DNA of 64,000 nucleotides from Otatea glauca (GCA_036346275.1 CM070717.1:8119178-8183177); one strand, 5' to 3'. Shown: positions 25,041 to 37,313, numbered from the stretch's first letter. Numbers and translations are program-made. Notes: generated from the letters alone by a model not told the origin.

Positions 25041-27406
25041 GGTGTACTGTTCTGTAGTAGTGTGGTATTATAAATCTCGAAAGGAAGATGGCAAGCTAAG
25101 ACCCCTCTAATTCGGCTTAATAGAGAAACATCGATTAGAAACATGAGGAGTTTGGTGTCGAAATGAGGGACATAAGATTTGGATTGAGTACCAATGGAAT
25201 GAATCTGTTTGGTAATATGAGTAGTCATCACAGCACTTAGCCAGTTCTGTTGTGTATCTACAATCTCCCTCCTTGGTTGTGCATGAAGCGGAAGTCTATC
25301 ATGATGTCACTGCTAATCTCAGAACCTAAATAGCCGAAAAATGATATTGATGTGTACCTTGCACTACTGATTGAGGATTTCATAAAAATGTGGAACGAGG
25401 GAGTCGCGGTGTGGCATGCATACAAAAGAGAACACTTCACCCTACGAGCTATGATATTTTGCAACATAAGTAATTTCCTAGCCCTTGGTAATTTGGTGTG
25501 CTACAGTACGAAGAGAGACAAAGTTTGTCCTATTCGTGAAGAGGAGACTGAGAGCTCGTGGATGCTAAATTCCAAGAAAATTTGTTCATAGGTCACCGCA
25601 GGATTCTACCTCGAAGTCATCGATACCATAAGTTAGATGAAAAATTTGATGGGAAGAGGAAAGTTCGTTTAGCCACGCAACCTATGAGTGGAAGGCAAGT
25701 ATATTCACACATGGAGGATATCAATGTTTAGTATAGAAAGAGCCATAAATCTGTTCATCCCAGGAACGTTTGGAAGAAAAGGTCGATATTTTGGGAATTA
25801 TCATACTAAAGGAGTAAGAAATCCGGCATTATATTGATGTCATGCACGTTGAGAAGAATACTTGCGTTAATTTGGTTGGCATCCTGTTGAACATACCTGG
25901 GAAGACCAAGAATGAAGTGAATGCCCGTCATGACATTGCCTACATGGGAATCAGGCCCAAGATGGAAAAGGTTCGTACAACCCCCTGCATATTACACCTT
26001 GTCCAAGAAGGAGAAAGAAGACTTCTACAAGTGTCTCCAAGGTATTAAAGTTCCATTGGGCTACTTTGCAAATATTAAGACGCTTGTGTCCATGGATGAT
26101 TTGAAGTTGCTAGGTATGAAGTCTCACGACTGTCATATCTTAATGACCCAAATACTCCCTACTGCAATAAAAAATATTCTGCCAGATAATGTTAGATTGG
26201 CAATCACGAACCTATATTATTTCTTCAATGTGATTTCTTGCAAGGTTATTAATCCTGATGTACTAGACAACTTTAAGAGTGAACTGGTGCAGAATTTATA
26301 TCATCTTGAGATGAATTTCCTTATGTCATTCTTCGATGTCATGGTCCACCTTGTTGTACACCTTGTTAGAGAGATTAAGATATGTGGACCAGTATTTCTA
26401 TGTTATATTTATCCGTTAGAGATGTACATGGGTATATTAAAGTCGTAAGTCAAGAATCAGTCTAGCCTTAGGGTAGTATTGTTGAAGGTTATGAGACTGA
26501 AGAGGTTATTGAGTTCTCGTGGACTGTCTAGGTAAAAGATAAGAAATTGTTATTCTTGTTTCTCGTCATGAGGGCAAACTTATTGTCAAAGGAACCGCTG
26601 GGTCCAAACTAATGAGTCCACCATTTGATATGTATTACAAAGCGCATTTGATAGTTTTGCAGCACAGTGCAGAAGTTCATCCATACATCGAGCGGTATAA
26701 GTTGATATTACAGGAAGAGAATTTACATATGGATGAGCTTTCCATCACATGAAAACACAACGATCGATTCCCCACATAGTTCAAAGAAAAGGTGAAGGTC
26801 TCCATCAGTGAGGATGTCAAATGGTTGGCTAATGGACTAAGATTTAATGTACAGACAAGGCAGGGGTACGATATTAATAGCTACACCTTTTACACTGAAA
26901 GTCAAGATGCCAAGAGTACTATTCAAAACAGTGGTGTGAGCATAGATGATTTGTTCAATGAATATCACTCGAAAAGAGGATCCTCAACCACAATGAACTC
27001 CTACTATGGGATGGTCGAAGGAATTTAGGAGCTCGATTAAGGAATATACCAAGTTCTATTGTTCCGATGTAGGTGGGTTGGACTTCCACATGGAGTGAAG
27101 GTCGACAAGAGAGGTTTTACTATTGTGGATCTCAGTAGACTCGCCTACAAAGATGAACCATTCATCCTTGTGAAGCAAGCAACTCAAGTCTTCTACGTAC
27201 GTGATCTAGCCAATCCGAGGTTGCACGTCGTTCTTCATGGCAAGAGACTGATCATTGGAGTTGAAACTACCGTAGATGAAGAAGAGAACAACCAATTCGA
27301 TGAAATACCTCCGTTTACGGATGATGCATGTCTTAGCGGTGATAACGACACACATGGACCATATTACATGCGTGTAGATCATCAAGAAGGATTGTATTGT
27401 AAATAA

Positions 27407-28009
27407 ATGGAATACATTTCATTGTGTGGTTTATTTAGGTAATGTTGTAAGATTGCTGAAATGCCTACAAAGTGAAATTTAGACTTTATTTGAAAAATCT
27501 CTGACTTTTTAGCTGATGATAGTAATATTCTATTAATAAGATATGAATAAACAACAGCAAAAACATAAAAAATGCATCTCCTTATTTTTTTTCTCGGAAA
27601 GGAAGGTAATTAATGTTTGTTTGCTTGAAATAGGGAAACGGCTAATGTTTGAGGAGGTGAGGAGTATTTAAAAAAATACTGCCTTTTCCCACCAAGAAGA
27701 AAGACACCAGATGTTCAATGACAAATAAACTCACTAGATATTATTCAGCACTCCACATGCTTGCATTTTTCTTATTTCAATTAATAGAGCACAAGTTCTT
27801 CATAGCCCATCATTCAATTTGTCACTGTGAGTTTATAATTAGCTTGTACCAATGGTACAAAATTAAAAAATATTATACTTAAATAATGTTTTTTAGTTCT
27901 AAGTACATGTCTCCTTTCATACTCCACTTCTTAGTTCATAGTGAATTTTGCAGCCTCTACTCACTTCATACTCCTTTGCTCCTTTCATACTCTTTGCTCA
28001 TTTCATTTG
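27407..28009 (+). other. 3' region after D transposase, no gene seen
   Basis: AT-rich sequence between the transposase stop and the internal array of element D. No ORF or repeat of note. Confidence 0.4.
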
Positions 28010-28470
28010 TGTCAGTTTTAATTGAAAACCGAAAGTGATCGCTTTACATATGTTTTGGTTTTTATTGAAAACCGATAGTGAACACCTATACATTTGTACC
28101 AGTTTTCATTCAAAACCGATAGTTATCACCTTTAAATTTGTGTTGGTTTTTATTCAAAACCAATAGTGATGTCCTTTACATTTGTATCAGTTTTCATTTA
28201 AAACCGATAGTGATCACTTTTATGTTTGTGTTGATTTTCATTCAAAACTGATAGTGATCACCTTTACATTTGTATCGGTTTTCATTTAAAACCGACAGTG
28301 ATCACCTTTACATTTGTATCCGTTTTTATTAAACACCTATAGTGATCACCTTTACATTTGTATCAATTTTTATTCAAAACTGATAGCGATTAAAATTGTA
28401 TCAATTTTTATTGAAAATCTATAGTGATTACTTTACATTTGTGTCAGTTATGATTCAAAACCAATAGTGT
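28010..28470. repeat. Internal repeat array of element D
   Basis: About nine units of 46-47 bp. Each contains a palindrome of the type ATCGGTTTTCATTCAAAACCGAT followed by AGTGATCACCTTTACATTTGT. The position, between transposase and second ORF, is the same as in A, B and C. Confidence 0.85.
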
Positions 28471-28870
28471 TTCTCTCCTCTTCCTTATTTAATGTCGTCC
28501 CCATTTCGTCTGCAGCCACCAAGAGCTCAAGACACAATCAATCTCGCTGCCATAGCCTCTCCCAACACTAGACACATTCAGTTCCTGCCGCCCCAGCAGC
28601 CCCCGCATCTCCTACGGTCACCGCCGCCTTGGTAACCCCCGTCGCCACCGCATCTCCCGCTGTCGCCACCGTCCCCATAGACACCACGTTCCCAGCCACC
28701 CCTGCATCTCCCGTGATTTCCCCCCTCCCTGCAGTAGGTCACACTCGAGCTCCCCCACCAGCGGCTCCATCCACCGGTGGCTCCCCCATCTATGGCCTCC
28801 CCAACTGGTGGCTCCACCCATCGGCAGCACCCCGCACCAGTGGCTCCCCCCATCGGCGGCCTCCCTAACC
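28471..28870 (+). promoter_or_regulatory. GC-rich leader after the D internal array
   Basis: A Pro/Thr/Ala-coding GC-rich block directly follows the array, as in the other CACTAs. A TTATTTAAT string near 28487 may be a weak TATA element. No convincing protein is encoded. Confidence 0.4.
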
Positions 28871-29102
28871 AGTAGTCAACCCTAATTAGTCAAGCTTATG
28901 AGGAATATCAATAGAAATAAGTAAAACTTATGCATTCAACTTTCCAACCAAAGGACTAGAAGATGCCTATGAATTTAAATAGAAATGCCACTTCCAGGGT
29001 AATGGATTGTATGCATAAGCACATCTTACACATAGCAGTACATCCTAATAATAAGGTAAGAAGAGAAGGATTGGTATATTGATTCCGTATTTTACTTTGT
29101 GC

Positions 29103-29315
29103 TCACCTAAAGGTCGCATTGCTAGTTCCAAAAGTCACAGAATCCCCATCAGTAAGCATCACATGTTCATCTTTACCTAGCCGACTGCCTTGGGTCCCCT
29201 GTACCTTGTTGACAAATGTGCCGAACTTTGAATGATCAACTTCGTGAAAATAGGAAGGGCTTGTTGGCACACTAGAATGAGGATTCCAGGCCACCATAGC
29301 AGCAATCACCGGCAT
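29103..29315 (-). pseudogene. Captured gene fragment resembling the FHA domain of NBS1
   Basis: A 70-codon minus-strand frame contains SSVPTSPSYFHEVDHSKFGT, FVNKVQGTQGSRL and DGDSVTFGTSNATFR. This resembles the forkhead-associated domain of plant NBS1 (nibrin), part of the MRE11-RAD50-NBS1 DNA repair complex. The fragment ends at a GT donor (GTGAGC at about 29105), as a real exon would, and intron-like sequence lies on both sides. It sits antisense inside element D between the leader and the second ORF, so it looks like a transduplicated exon. The NBS1 assignment rests on recalled family pattern and needs a search. Confidence 0.55.
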
Positions 29316-30200
29316 TAATCAATAATTTCATACATGGATTCTCACAAAACTAGGTAATTGCAACTGATACATATGCCATTATTTTGACAATCTATCGGTT
29401 CTAGGACATGTATGATTGGAGACAATACCGAATTTTCTAAAACAGGGAGTATGGTTCTTGTCCTTTGATGGTTCAGTAAGTAGCAAAGATAAACCCTTTC
29501 CAAGCATTTAGGACAAGTGATGAAAAATAACACTAATTTAAATACTAGGAATCAGCAGATCGTAACACTAAGGCAGATAGTTGTTATGACTTATGAGGGA
29601 TTAGAGGAGACTTATGGATATATAAGTCTTTATTAGCTGACCAGTCTATTGCAAAACTGAGATGGTGTTTACTACAAAGTGTTCGCATGAGTTTGGTTAT
29701 GCTTTTTCCAATTACTTCAACAATTAAGTCCCAGAAAAACCGGGTTGAAGGATAATGATCATACGTTTGTAATGCATTGTACATATTGCTCATTACTCGA
29801 TGGCAACTAGAAATGATGTTTTGGCATTACAAACCAGATGCTCTCTATTTCTACCTAGCAATTACTTAGAAACAGCTCTCTATTTCTACCTAGCTAGCAA
29901 CTGCCCATTATCTGATATCAAGTACCAGTGTTACCTTTACATTATTTGCTAATAACTTGACATATTACTTGTTAGTAGCTTCAGATGTATTATCTAGCAA
30001 CCCTATATGTTACTTACTAGCAACCCTCTATTTCTTTTTTATATCATGTCATAGTTTTTCTTTACGTCACATCATGTCATATTTTTTCTTTATCTCAGTA
30101 TGATGTTAGAGTTTAGGGTGTTGTTCGAGAGTACTTGTTTATAAATATGCTGATATGGCATATTTATAAGAAAGCAGTCTCAAATTGTCCATGTTTTTTG
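29316..30200. other. Intron-like sequence, no gene seen
   Basis: AT-rich sequence continuing the captured NBS1-like segment and the upstream part of the D second ORF. A short duplication of CTCTATTTCTACCTAGC occurs at 29845 and 29878. No other feature is supported. Confidence 0.35.
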
Positions 30201-30204
30201 GACA

Positions 30205-30415
30205 GTTCGACGATATGTGGTTCAGACAAGTTCTCGAGCTGTTGTATAACTCTAGAGAAGGTTTCGACAGCATCTCCCTGGTATTCTCTGGATACAAACC
30301 CCTCTTGACTTGTTGTCGAGACGTGTATTTGGAGAACAGCGGAGAGATACTGCCGAAATTTTCTGTGGAGTTGTACAATAGCTTAGGAACTTTTTTGAGC
30401 CACATATCCTCAAAG
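30205..30415. repeat. Inverted repeat with about 100-bp arms
   Basis: 30208-30313 and 30314-30412 are diverged reverse complements (for example GATATGTGGTTCAG... against ...TGAGCCACATATCC). Both strands are therefore open and read similar peptides. There is almost no loop. Confidence 0.8.
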
Positions 30416-32992
30416 GGGAATAGGACCTAACCTATTTAGAGATTAGGAGTTATCATTGGTACATACTTAGTTTGTCAATATATAGAATTTTCTTTAAGAT
30501 CATCCATTAATCTGTTACTATACTACAATATGCTATGAATTATACATTAATATGTTACTTTACATGATTCTTTGTCAAGTCCAAATAATAGCTATGAATT
30601 GCTTTCTGTCAAGTCAAATATATGACCATGTCATACAAAAATACTCAAAATGTCACAAGTAGAGAGCATCGACTCATCTCCAGATAGAATAGAAGGTGCT
30701 ACTGAGGGGCCGAGTAAGGTGAGAAAGGCCCGTGGACCGAATAAAAGAGCCACAGGGAAGGTTCTCCACTTCAATGCCATGGGGATTTGCACTGGTCCTC
30801 CCAAGTACAAGGGGCACTACTGGTCTTTTCTCTGTCAATTGGTGAGGGAGAGAGTGCCCATCATGGTTAAGGATTAGAGGAAGGAAGTCAGCACAGAGCA
30901 GAAGAATCAGCAATAGGATGAAGTTAAGGGGAAATGGATTATACAAGAGGAAGATGAAAGTAATGCGAGGCGGTACGTCTTGAAGAGAGTGGTTGTGGCT
31001 TTGAGGCACTTCAGGGTCTTCATGCACGGTGAGTACGTGCTGAAAGGTCGTACTCTATTCGAGAGGTATCTGTTTGTGACCCCCGATGTTTGGGAGTTCA
31101 TAAGGATGAAGAGTATGCCCGAGGTGGAGGAGCTCAGAGAGAAGAACATCGCTAGTTAGAGGTAGAACACACACGCGCACCACATCGTTTTCACTGGCTA
31201 TAAAGGGAAGAAAGCAGCGTGGGCACGACTAGTTGAGGAATGCATGAACTCTAGGATGGTGATGCCTTACTCCCACATATGTGAGGAGCAGGCACGCGAT
31301 TGGGTATTAGAAAGGAAGAAGAAAACATCCGATGGGCAGCTTGTAGTTCCAAATCCCACGAGCACACACGTCGTCACCACCATCGTAAGACATCTGAAAC
31401 ACCACAGCATTCCATATGCCTAGAATGTCACTACCTCAAGCAAGAATTATGTAACATCGCAAAATTGGAGTTTTGGAATGTTTGAATTTGAAAATGAACC
31501 ATTTGCATTTTACCAGATTAATCAAAGCTTAATTTGAATTTTCTATTTATGAAAGGATTTAATTTGACTAATGTTTTCATAAAACAAAAGATTTTCAGTT
31601 TTAGTTAGGTTCATTATGCTTCAAGGAATTTTTCAGTATTTTTGGAGATTTTTCTGAATTTCTTTGCTATTTATTTGAATTTATTTGCTTTTATTTGAAT
31701 TTCTGGAATTTCATTAATTCGAAAAATGTTTTTATTTCGAAAATCCTCTTGGGCCGTATTTCCCGTCGGCCCGTTTCTTTTTCGCTGCCCATTCGCTTCG
31801 CCACGCCGCCGCCCATCTTCCTCTCTCGCCCGGCTTACGGCCAATACCGCCAGCGCCTCCGTCCGATCCGTCGCGCCACATGTCTTGGCCGCAATACGTA
31901 CGCGTGACCCCAACGCCGCCGCCGTCGAAACCCTAACCGCGTTCGCGCCAATTTCGCCGTCCGTGCCGTGCGCCTCCGGAGGATATTTAAGCCGTCGTCG
32001 CACCCACCCCGAGGTTCACCTCGTTACTGCTTCTTTTGCCCTAACCCTTGCTGCCCGAGGCGCCGTCGTCTTCTCCCGCGAGCACGCCGAAGTTGTGCCG
32101 TCATCCCGAGCGCTTCTTCGCCGTTTTTCTTCCTCGTTGGTGAGTCTCCGCCGCCGTCGCTCGCATCTCCAGTCTCCCCGCGACTCCCTCTCCCTTTTGC
32201 CTTTAATCCCGTGTCATCTCGTCGCGTTTTGCTCTGTCGACGCTGCCTTGTTCTCCGCCTCCGGCGGTGCCGCTTCGCCGTGCCGCCGCCGTGCTTGCCG
32301 ACGCCTTCCGCTGCGTCTCAGCCGTTCGATCCGCCTCGTCCGTCCGATGCGCGCCCATGGACGGGCCCGATCGAGCCGCGTCGCCTCGCCCCCGCAGCGT
32401 CAGTAGCCGTGTGGCAGCCGCATGGCTGCCACGTCAGCGTGGTCCGCCACGTCGGCATCTCCCCTTATCAGTGAACCAGGTTCACCGTGAGCCGTGCCTC
32501 TGACATGTGGACCCCACGTGTCAGTGGCACTTCTTTTTCCTTTTCTGATTTTCCAAAAATTCAAAAATTCTATCCAATCAAATTGCGCCACGTGTCAGCC
32601 TTTCTATTTTTTTCAGAATTTCTGATCTAGGAATCTTCCCGGAACCCGTTCTCTTTCGTTCGATCTTCGATTCCAGTGATTCAAATTTCTAAATTCATCT
32701 AAATTCATGATATATCTTCCAGTACCATTCTTTTCAATTTTTGAATTTGTTTTGAATTTTTTTATTTTTTGCTCTCGTTTCGCATGTAGACAAAACAATC
32801 GAAGTTCAAGCGAATCAACAGTCGGAGGTAGAACTAGCAGGAGGCAACGAAGGCAAGTCTTCCTTGAACATATTGATCCCAAATTTTACAAAATTCCTAT
32901 ATTATTTTTAATTATGCATGCTTACTTTATGCAATGTACTCTAAATATAGTTTTAGGGTTTTAGTTAAATGCCAGCTTGTTATACCCTCATT

Positions 32993-33050
32993 GACATTAA
33001 TCTTGATGAACCTTTGTCACCGACATTAATCTTGATGAACCTTTGTCACC
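32993..33050. repeat. 29-bp perfect tandem duplication
   Basis: GACATTAATCTTGATGAACC and nine more bases, repeated head to tail at 32993-33021 and 33022-33050 within the solo LTR. Confidence 0.95.
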
Positions 33051-33630
33051 CTAGGTAATACTAGCTATTTTATTTGGTGATAACCAGCAGATTAGCATGG
33101 GACGGTAGAACTGCTTAGTCCAGCTTAAACGTTTTGTTATGATGCCATTATGAGAATCACTTCAAACATTGTTGAAACTTATTTGTAAAGTCACGACAAT
33201 TGGTGTTGCTGCTGTTCTTTAAATGAAATAAAGTGAAAATCATGGTTTAGACCAGGACGGATGGATGTTTGGCGGGTGCAGAAAGCACGAGACCTTGGAA
33301 TGTGAATGTTCTGCCCTAGTCAATTAAGGATCGAAGCATGTGTTATCATGGACCAAGCACTACCGTACAACCACAAGTCTATATGGGTACGACCTGGCTA
33401 AATAATTTGTGTGTCTCATTATTAGCTTCGCCTGTTGGTGAGTGCCAGATGATGGCAGACGCAAGAGGGGGCTTCTGTACTGGGCAGCTAGAACCCTAAC
33501 AACGGTGAAACCTTAGCGGGCGATGTTAATAGTGGGGTTGTACGTTGTAAAGGCCTTGTCATGATCTCTCTGCCGACACACCAAAGGAAGTGTGTTAATT
33601 GCATGGTAACAAGAGTCGATCATGTCTTGT

Positions 33631-33694
33631 GGGTAAAGTGTACACACTCTGCAGAGTTAAAACTACTTAAGTAGTTGTGCCCACGGTCAAGGGC
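33631..33694 (+). other. Conserved LTR motif with two stem-loops
   Basis: GGTAAAGTGTACA...CTGCAGAG is followed by the palindrome AACTACTTAAGTAGTT (33661-33676) and a hairpin GCCC-8nt-GGGC (33679-33694). The same order occurs at 60270-60331 and, on the minus strand, 12736-12669, with changed but still pairing bases. Confidence 0.7.
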
Positions 33695-36669
33695 AGGCAA
33701 GGTACACTTGCACATTGTAGATTTCATGGTTTTGTTTTAAAGGAAAATGATGGTTTGGGAATCCGTGAACAGATGGAAATCTCGGGTTATGGTTTGGCAG
33801 ATGGAGCCAGTCAGGTAGTTAGAACCTACTTTAGTTGTCATATCAAATTCAATTACAATTACATTTTGATCAAATGATGCTTTATGAAATTACTATTGGT
33901 ATTTACAGTTAAACTTTGCTTTATGCTAAAAGAGCCATATTATGCCTTCAATTGTTTAGCCTTGCATATAGTTATCATGCATTATGTTCCAAGACTTGCG
34001 TAGTACATTTTGTGCTCACCCTTGCAACATCCCCAACTTTCCATAGAGGATTTCGCAGAAGTTGAAGGTGACTACGAGTTCTATGCTTGTGGTTATGATG
34101 AAGGCGATCCGGAATACTAGGACGCATACCCCAGTCGATTGCCTGTTGGGCAAATGGATGGGCTTATCCTATTGTTGTTATTTCATTTCCGCTGTTTCTT
34201 ATTGAACCCAAGCCATGATGCTGCTTATTTGTAATAATTGGCCATAAGGCTAATGCTCTTTTGCTTAATTAATATTATGTGCTTCGTGATATGGATGTGT
34301 TTTCATCACTGTTTCCACTTTGTGTGCTAGCTTTTCGGACTAGCACAGGTTATACATAGAGGGTTCGGATTCGGAAATCCGGTCCCGACAAATTACAACT
34401 AAACAGTCAAGTAAACCGAAATTTTAGCAAGCTCACTAATGCATAAAAATTGATTTAGAGCAGTCAGAAACAACTCCAAATAAAATCTACGTAGCAACTA
34501 AACAAAATTGCTTGAGAAGATAACATATGGTAACAATGACGACTATAATAGGACAGATAATCTAATTTTATGATAGGAACAAAAGCGACAAACCAAATTA
34601 ACAAAATATAATCACAATGTCAAACCATAGCTTAGTTCATTATTTTAGCAAAACATAACGAAGGTAAAGCAATGACTCTTTTCCACAAGTCGGAAATGTC
34701 ATACTATAAAATTAAGATTCATGATAGTCTAAGGTTATTGAATTCATGTGAAGTGAAGAGGTGGTGCTACAACCCTTTTTCCCCATGCCGTCACGTGGTC
34801 CCTAAAAAAACATTTAAATAAATAAGCGTAAGTCCAAAACTCACCAAGGTACATCCTATAACCACAACATCTCATATGAGTGCAATTGATTACTTAAAAC
34901 ACATCAAGCTTTTCACACATATGTAAGAACTCATAGCTTCATCATTTGAGAATATCCAATCATTCATGTAATGCATAATGTTATATGCATATTGCCATCT
35001 CATAGATCATACCAGTATAGCTGAGTGCACACCCATCGGTGTGCACCCTCTCATTTCCATCCATCCCGTGGAGGAGCCTACCGAGGTAGGTCTTTTATGC
35101 CCACCACAAGTGATACATAGAGCCCCACACAGGTCACATCTTCCATCATGTATGCACAAATGCAAATGACATGGTTTATTTGCAGGTTGCACATTTTCAT
35201 CATTAATATAAACATAACCAACATCTAAGCAATGATAATAAAGCATAACGAACATGTAGGACAGCTAGGTATCAAATTATCCAATCCCATCATAAAGTCA
35301 TCTAAATTCATCCTCATACACGATGTACTTGCCTTAACCACGAGGAGCGGAGTGCGCGAGGTTGAGGCCACTCGTGAAGTCACACACCTGAGAATAAATC
35401 ACATATAACTCAACAATACAATTCCAGCATAAGCAATAAAATTTAGTGACAACGAACCCACGCCCCACCTCATTTCTAATAACTTTCTCACTCGGCGAAC
35501 AAAACCATCCCTCTGTTGTCCCAATGGTTTAAAGGTTATAAGTTTCAGCCTTATAATCCAAACCTCAGGGGCCAAGAACTTTGTAAAACTACTGAAAATT
35601 ACCCACATATTACCCATTAACCAATTATCTCAAATAAATAATTTAGCCCTGAAACCTGATCTGCTACCACACTGGACAGCAGATTTCAAAATAGCATAAC
35701 TAATTTTATACAATTCCAAAAGAAGTAAAGGATAACATTTATGAAATGTAAAAGAAATTTCCTAACTTAATCTGGTCATTTAAAAAAATAATTTAGCATC
35801 TAGTTAGCCCTACTTTGCAATTTTCCACGACTGCTGCCAGCAGAGATAGATTCTGGATGGCAGTCAATAAAACAGCCATAACTTTTAAAATACCCAACCA
35901 AATTTTGTGATCTTGGTCTCTCAAAAAACTTAAGACGAAGATATACAACTTTCCCAATGGCCAACCCCTCTGAAAATGAATGGAACTATTTTTAATCTCT
36001 GCCCTAAGTTTCAGATCAGCACTGCTTGAATCCAGATCTCGCCCCACAATAAAAATTTTCCCCAAACCAATCTAATCACTGCAATAAAACCTGAAATTCT
36101 ATCATTGAATCACCAAAAGAGAACCATAAAATACCTCAAACCTGAAGGAGGATGCCCGGAGAGGAGGAGGAGCGCCGGAAGGGAGAAGCACTAGGAAGGG
36201 GAGAGGAAGTGCTTCAGCGAGAGAGGGAGAGGAAGAGAAGGGGTGGCGGCTAGAGAGGAGGGGAGGGGAAAGATCTAGGGTTAGGGTTAGGGATCCCCCC
36301 TCCCACTTGGGCCAAAAAAACTAGCCCAACACAGCCCACGATCGGTCCACTCTGAGAATAAACCCCTAAAACAGCCCACACCGCCCGAAAACAACACAAA
36401 ACGACCCACAACAGCATAAATTTAAACGGGACATTACAACATCTAACTTAGTACATTGCAACTGACCCTTCCCGTTGTATTTTAGAACTAATTTGTAATT
36501 GCTTATTGCAGGAGGAGGTAAGCAAGTAGAGAGATTAGGGGACCTTTCAGAACAAAGGGTCGAAGGACATTCTGTTTTTGACGATAGGGAAGCCTGACCA
36601 TAAGGGCGGGTGCTTGCCACAGGTGCAGACCATATAAAGTGGTCTTTCTACCAACACTACTACAGAAAA

Positions 36670-36950
36670 GCTCATCACAGACGGTTCAGAAAACTCATCA
36701 CTAACGGTTTTGTGAACCGTGTGCAAAAATGTGTCAGTGATGAGAAGGCACAACACAGACGATTTCCGAACCGTCAGTAAAACTAATATCAGAGATGGTT
36801 GTATCTACGAACCGTCTGTGATGATCATTTGTCTTAGACGGTTCTATGATAGAACCATCTCTGATAATATATAATCACAGATGGTTTTTAGTAGAACCGT
36901 CTGTGATACGATATCACAGATGGTTTTTAAATAGAACTGTCTGTGATATG
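36670..36950. repeat. Left subterminal repeats of CACTA E
   Basis: Inverted pairs of TATCACAGACGGTTTT and AACCGTCTGTGATA, about ten half-units. Confidence 0.85.
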
Positions 36951-36952
36951 CT

Positions 36953-37313
36953 TTTTTCCCCTAACTCTCTTGGCAGAACTTCCATGATTAGTATCTGATG
37001 TTCAAAATTTTATTCTCCTTAGATATTTATGAAATGACATTTACAAGTCACAACCAATTATAGATTTTGCAATTCAATATCAAAACATCCTAGATGCAAT
37101 TGCAATTGCATCTAGAGTACCACAGAGATTTTTATGACGCTCTCATCAGGCAAGCTGTTGCCTCAATGCATCTAGGATGTTTTGATATTGAATTGCAAAA
37201 TCTATAATTGGTTGTGCCTTGTAAATGTCATTGCATAAATATCTAAGGAGAATAAAATTTCGAACATCAGATACTAATCATGGAAGTTCTGCCAAGAGAA
37301 TTAGGGGGAAAAC
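36953..37313. repeat. Long inverted repeat (hairpin) in CACTA E
   Basis: 36953-37097 and 37168-37313 are near-perfect reverse complements of about 145 bases around a 70-base loop. Both arms include the strings TTCCATGATTAGTATCTGATGTTC and CAAAACATCCTAGATGC in one sense or the other. The same arm sequence forms the outer part of the larger hairpin in element F. Confidence 0.9.

Larger units (their letters stand above)
11861..25062 (+). mobile_element. CACTA element C, complete ends, nested in D
   Basis: Starts CACTACTACAGAACAGG at 11861 and ends with the complement CTGTTCTGTAGTAGTG at 25062. The 3-bp target duplication TGG is present on both sides (11858-11860, 25063-25065), and the D transposase sequence continues across it. 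It holds subterminal arrays at both ends, a TATA box, a TNP2 transposase, an internal repeat array with its own TATA and GC-rich leader, and only the last exon of the second ORF. A 5.5-kb solo LTR lies in its left subterminal array. The repeats are of the TATCACTGCCGGTT family, shared with element B. Confidence 0.92.
8852..27406 (+). pseudogene. TNP2-type transposase of element D, split and degenerate
   Basis: The ATG at 8852 starts a Transpos_assoc-like region (MDREEWMYQKW, Cys pair near 8990). Sequence like the linker before Transposase_21 continues to about 9336, resumes at about 11530 (SIYKAKKLL, then ERIHTYLNDCILYHN), is cut by CACTA C at 11860, and continues from 25066. Later parts include PPWLCMKRK and NDIDVYL, DUF4218-like VHLVREIKICGPVF (26330-26410), and DUF4216 with GYDINSYTFYTESQD, YYGMVEGI and VFYVRDL (26860-27230). 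Many stops and shifts are present. The conserved STDGMNPF motif reads STNGMNLF at about 25190, so a predicted catalytic Asp is lost. It is a dead gene. Confidence 0.8.
31450..34390 (+). mobile_element. Solo LTR, Tekay/Del-type, nested in another LTR
   Basis: Begins TGTAACATCGC at 31450 and ends GGTCCCGACA at 34390, with the perfect target duplication AATTA at 31445-31449 and 34391-34395. The 3' third is clearly homologous to 59550-61004, the 5' LTR of the retrotransposon at the right of the window, including the ending before a primer site. It has a long GC-rich block (31750-32500). The conserved GTAAAG motif and two stem-loops are at 33633-33694. A 29-bp tandem duplication sits at 32993-33050. 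Open frames in the GC-rich block are not genes. Confidence 0.92.
31395..36438 (-). mobile_element. Solo LTR in the intron of the D second ORF
   Basis: On the minus strand it begins TGTAATGTCCCG at 36438 and ends GTTTCA at 31395. The perfect 5-bp target duplication ACATC flanks it (31390-31394, 36439-36443). It lies ten bases past a splice donor, inside a host intron that would otherwise be about 80 bp. A second solo LTR (31450-34390) is nested in it; without that, this LTR is about 2.1 kb. GC-rich sequence near 36130-36300 and AT-rich sequence elsewhere match the LTR style of the window. No internal region remains. Confidence 0.85.

Noticed and set aside
28010..28470. Terminal array marking the right end of a separate CACTA
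   Set aside because: No CACTA-type terminus follows. Transposase and second ORF on either side are in the same orientation and order as in A, B and C, so it is an internal array of one element.
36270..36292. Telomere-like AGGGTTAGGGTTAGGG
   Set aside because: Only two to three TTAGGG units, not the plant TTTAGGG repeat, and located inside a solo LTR.
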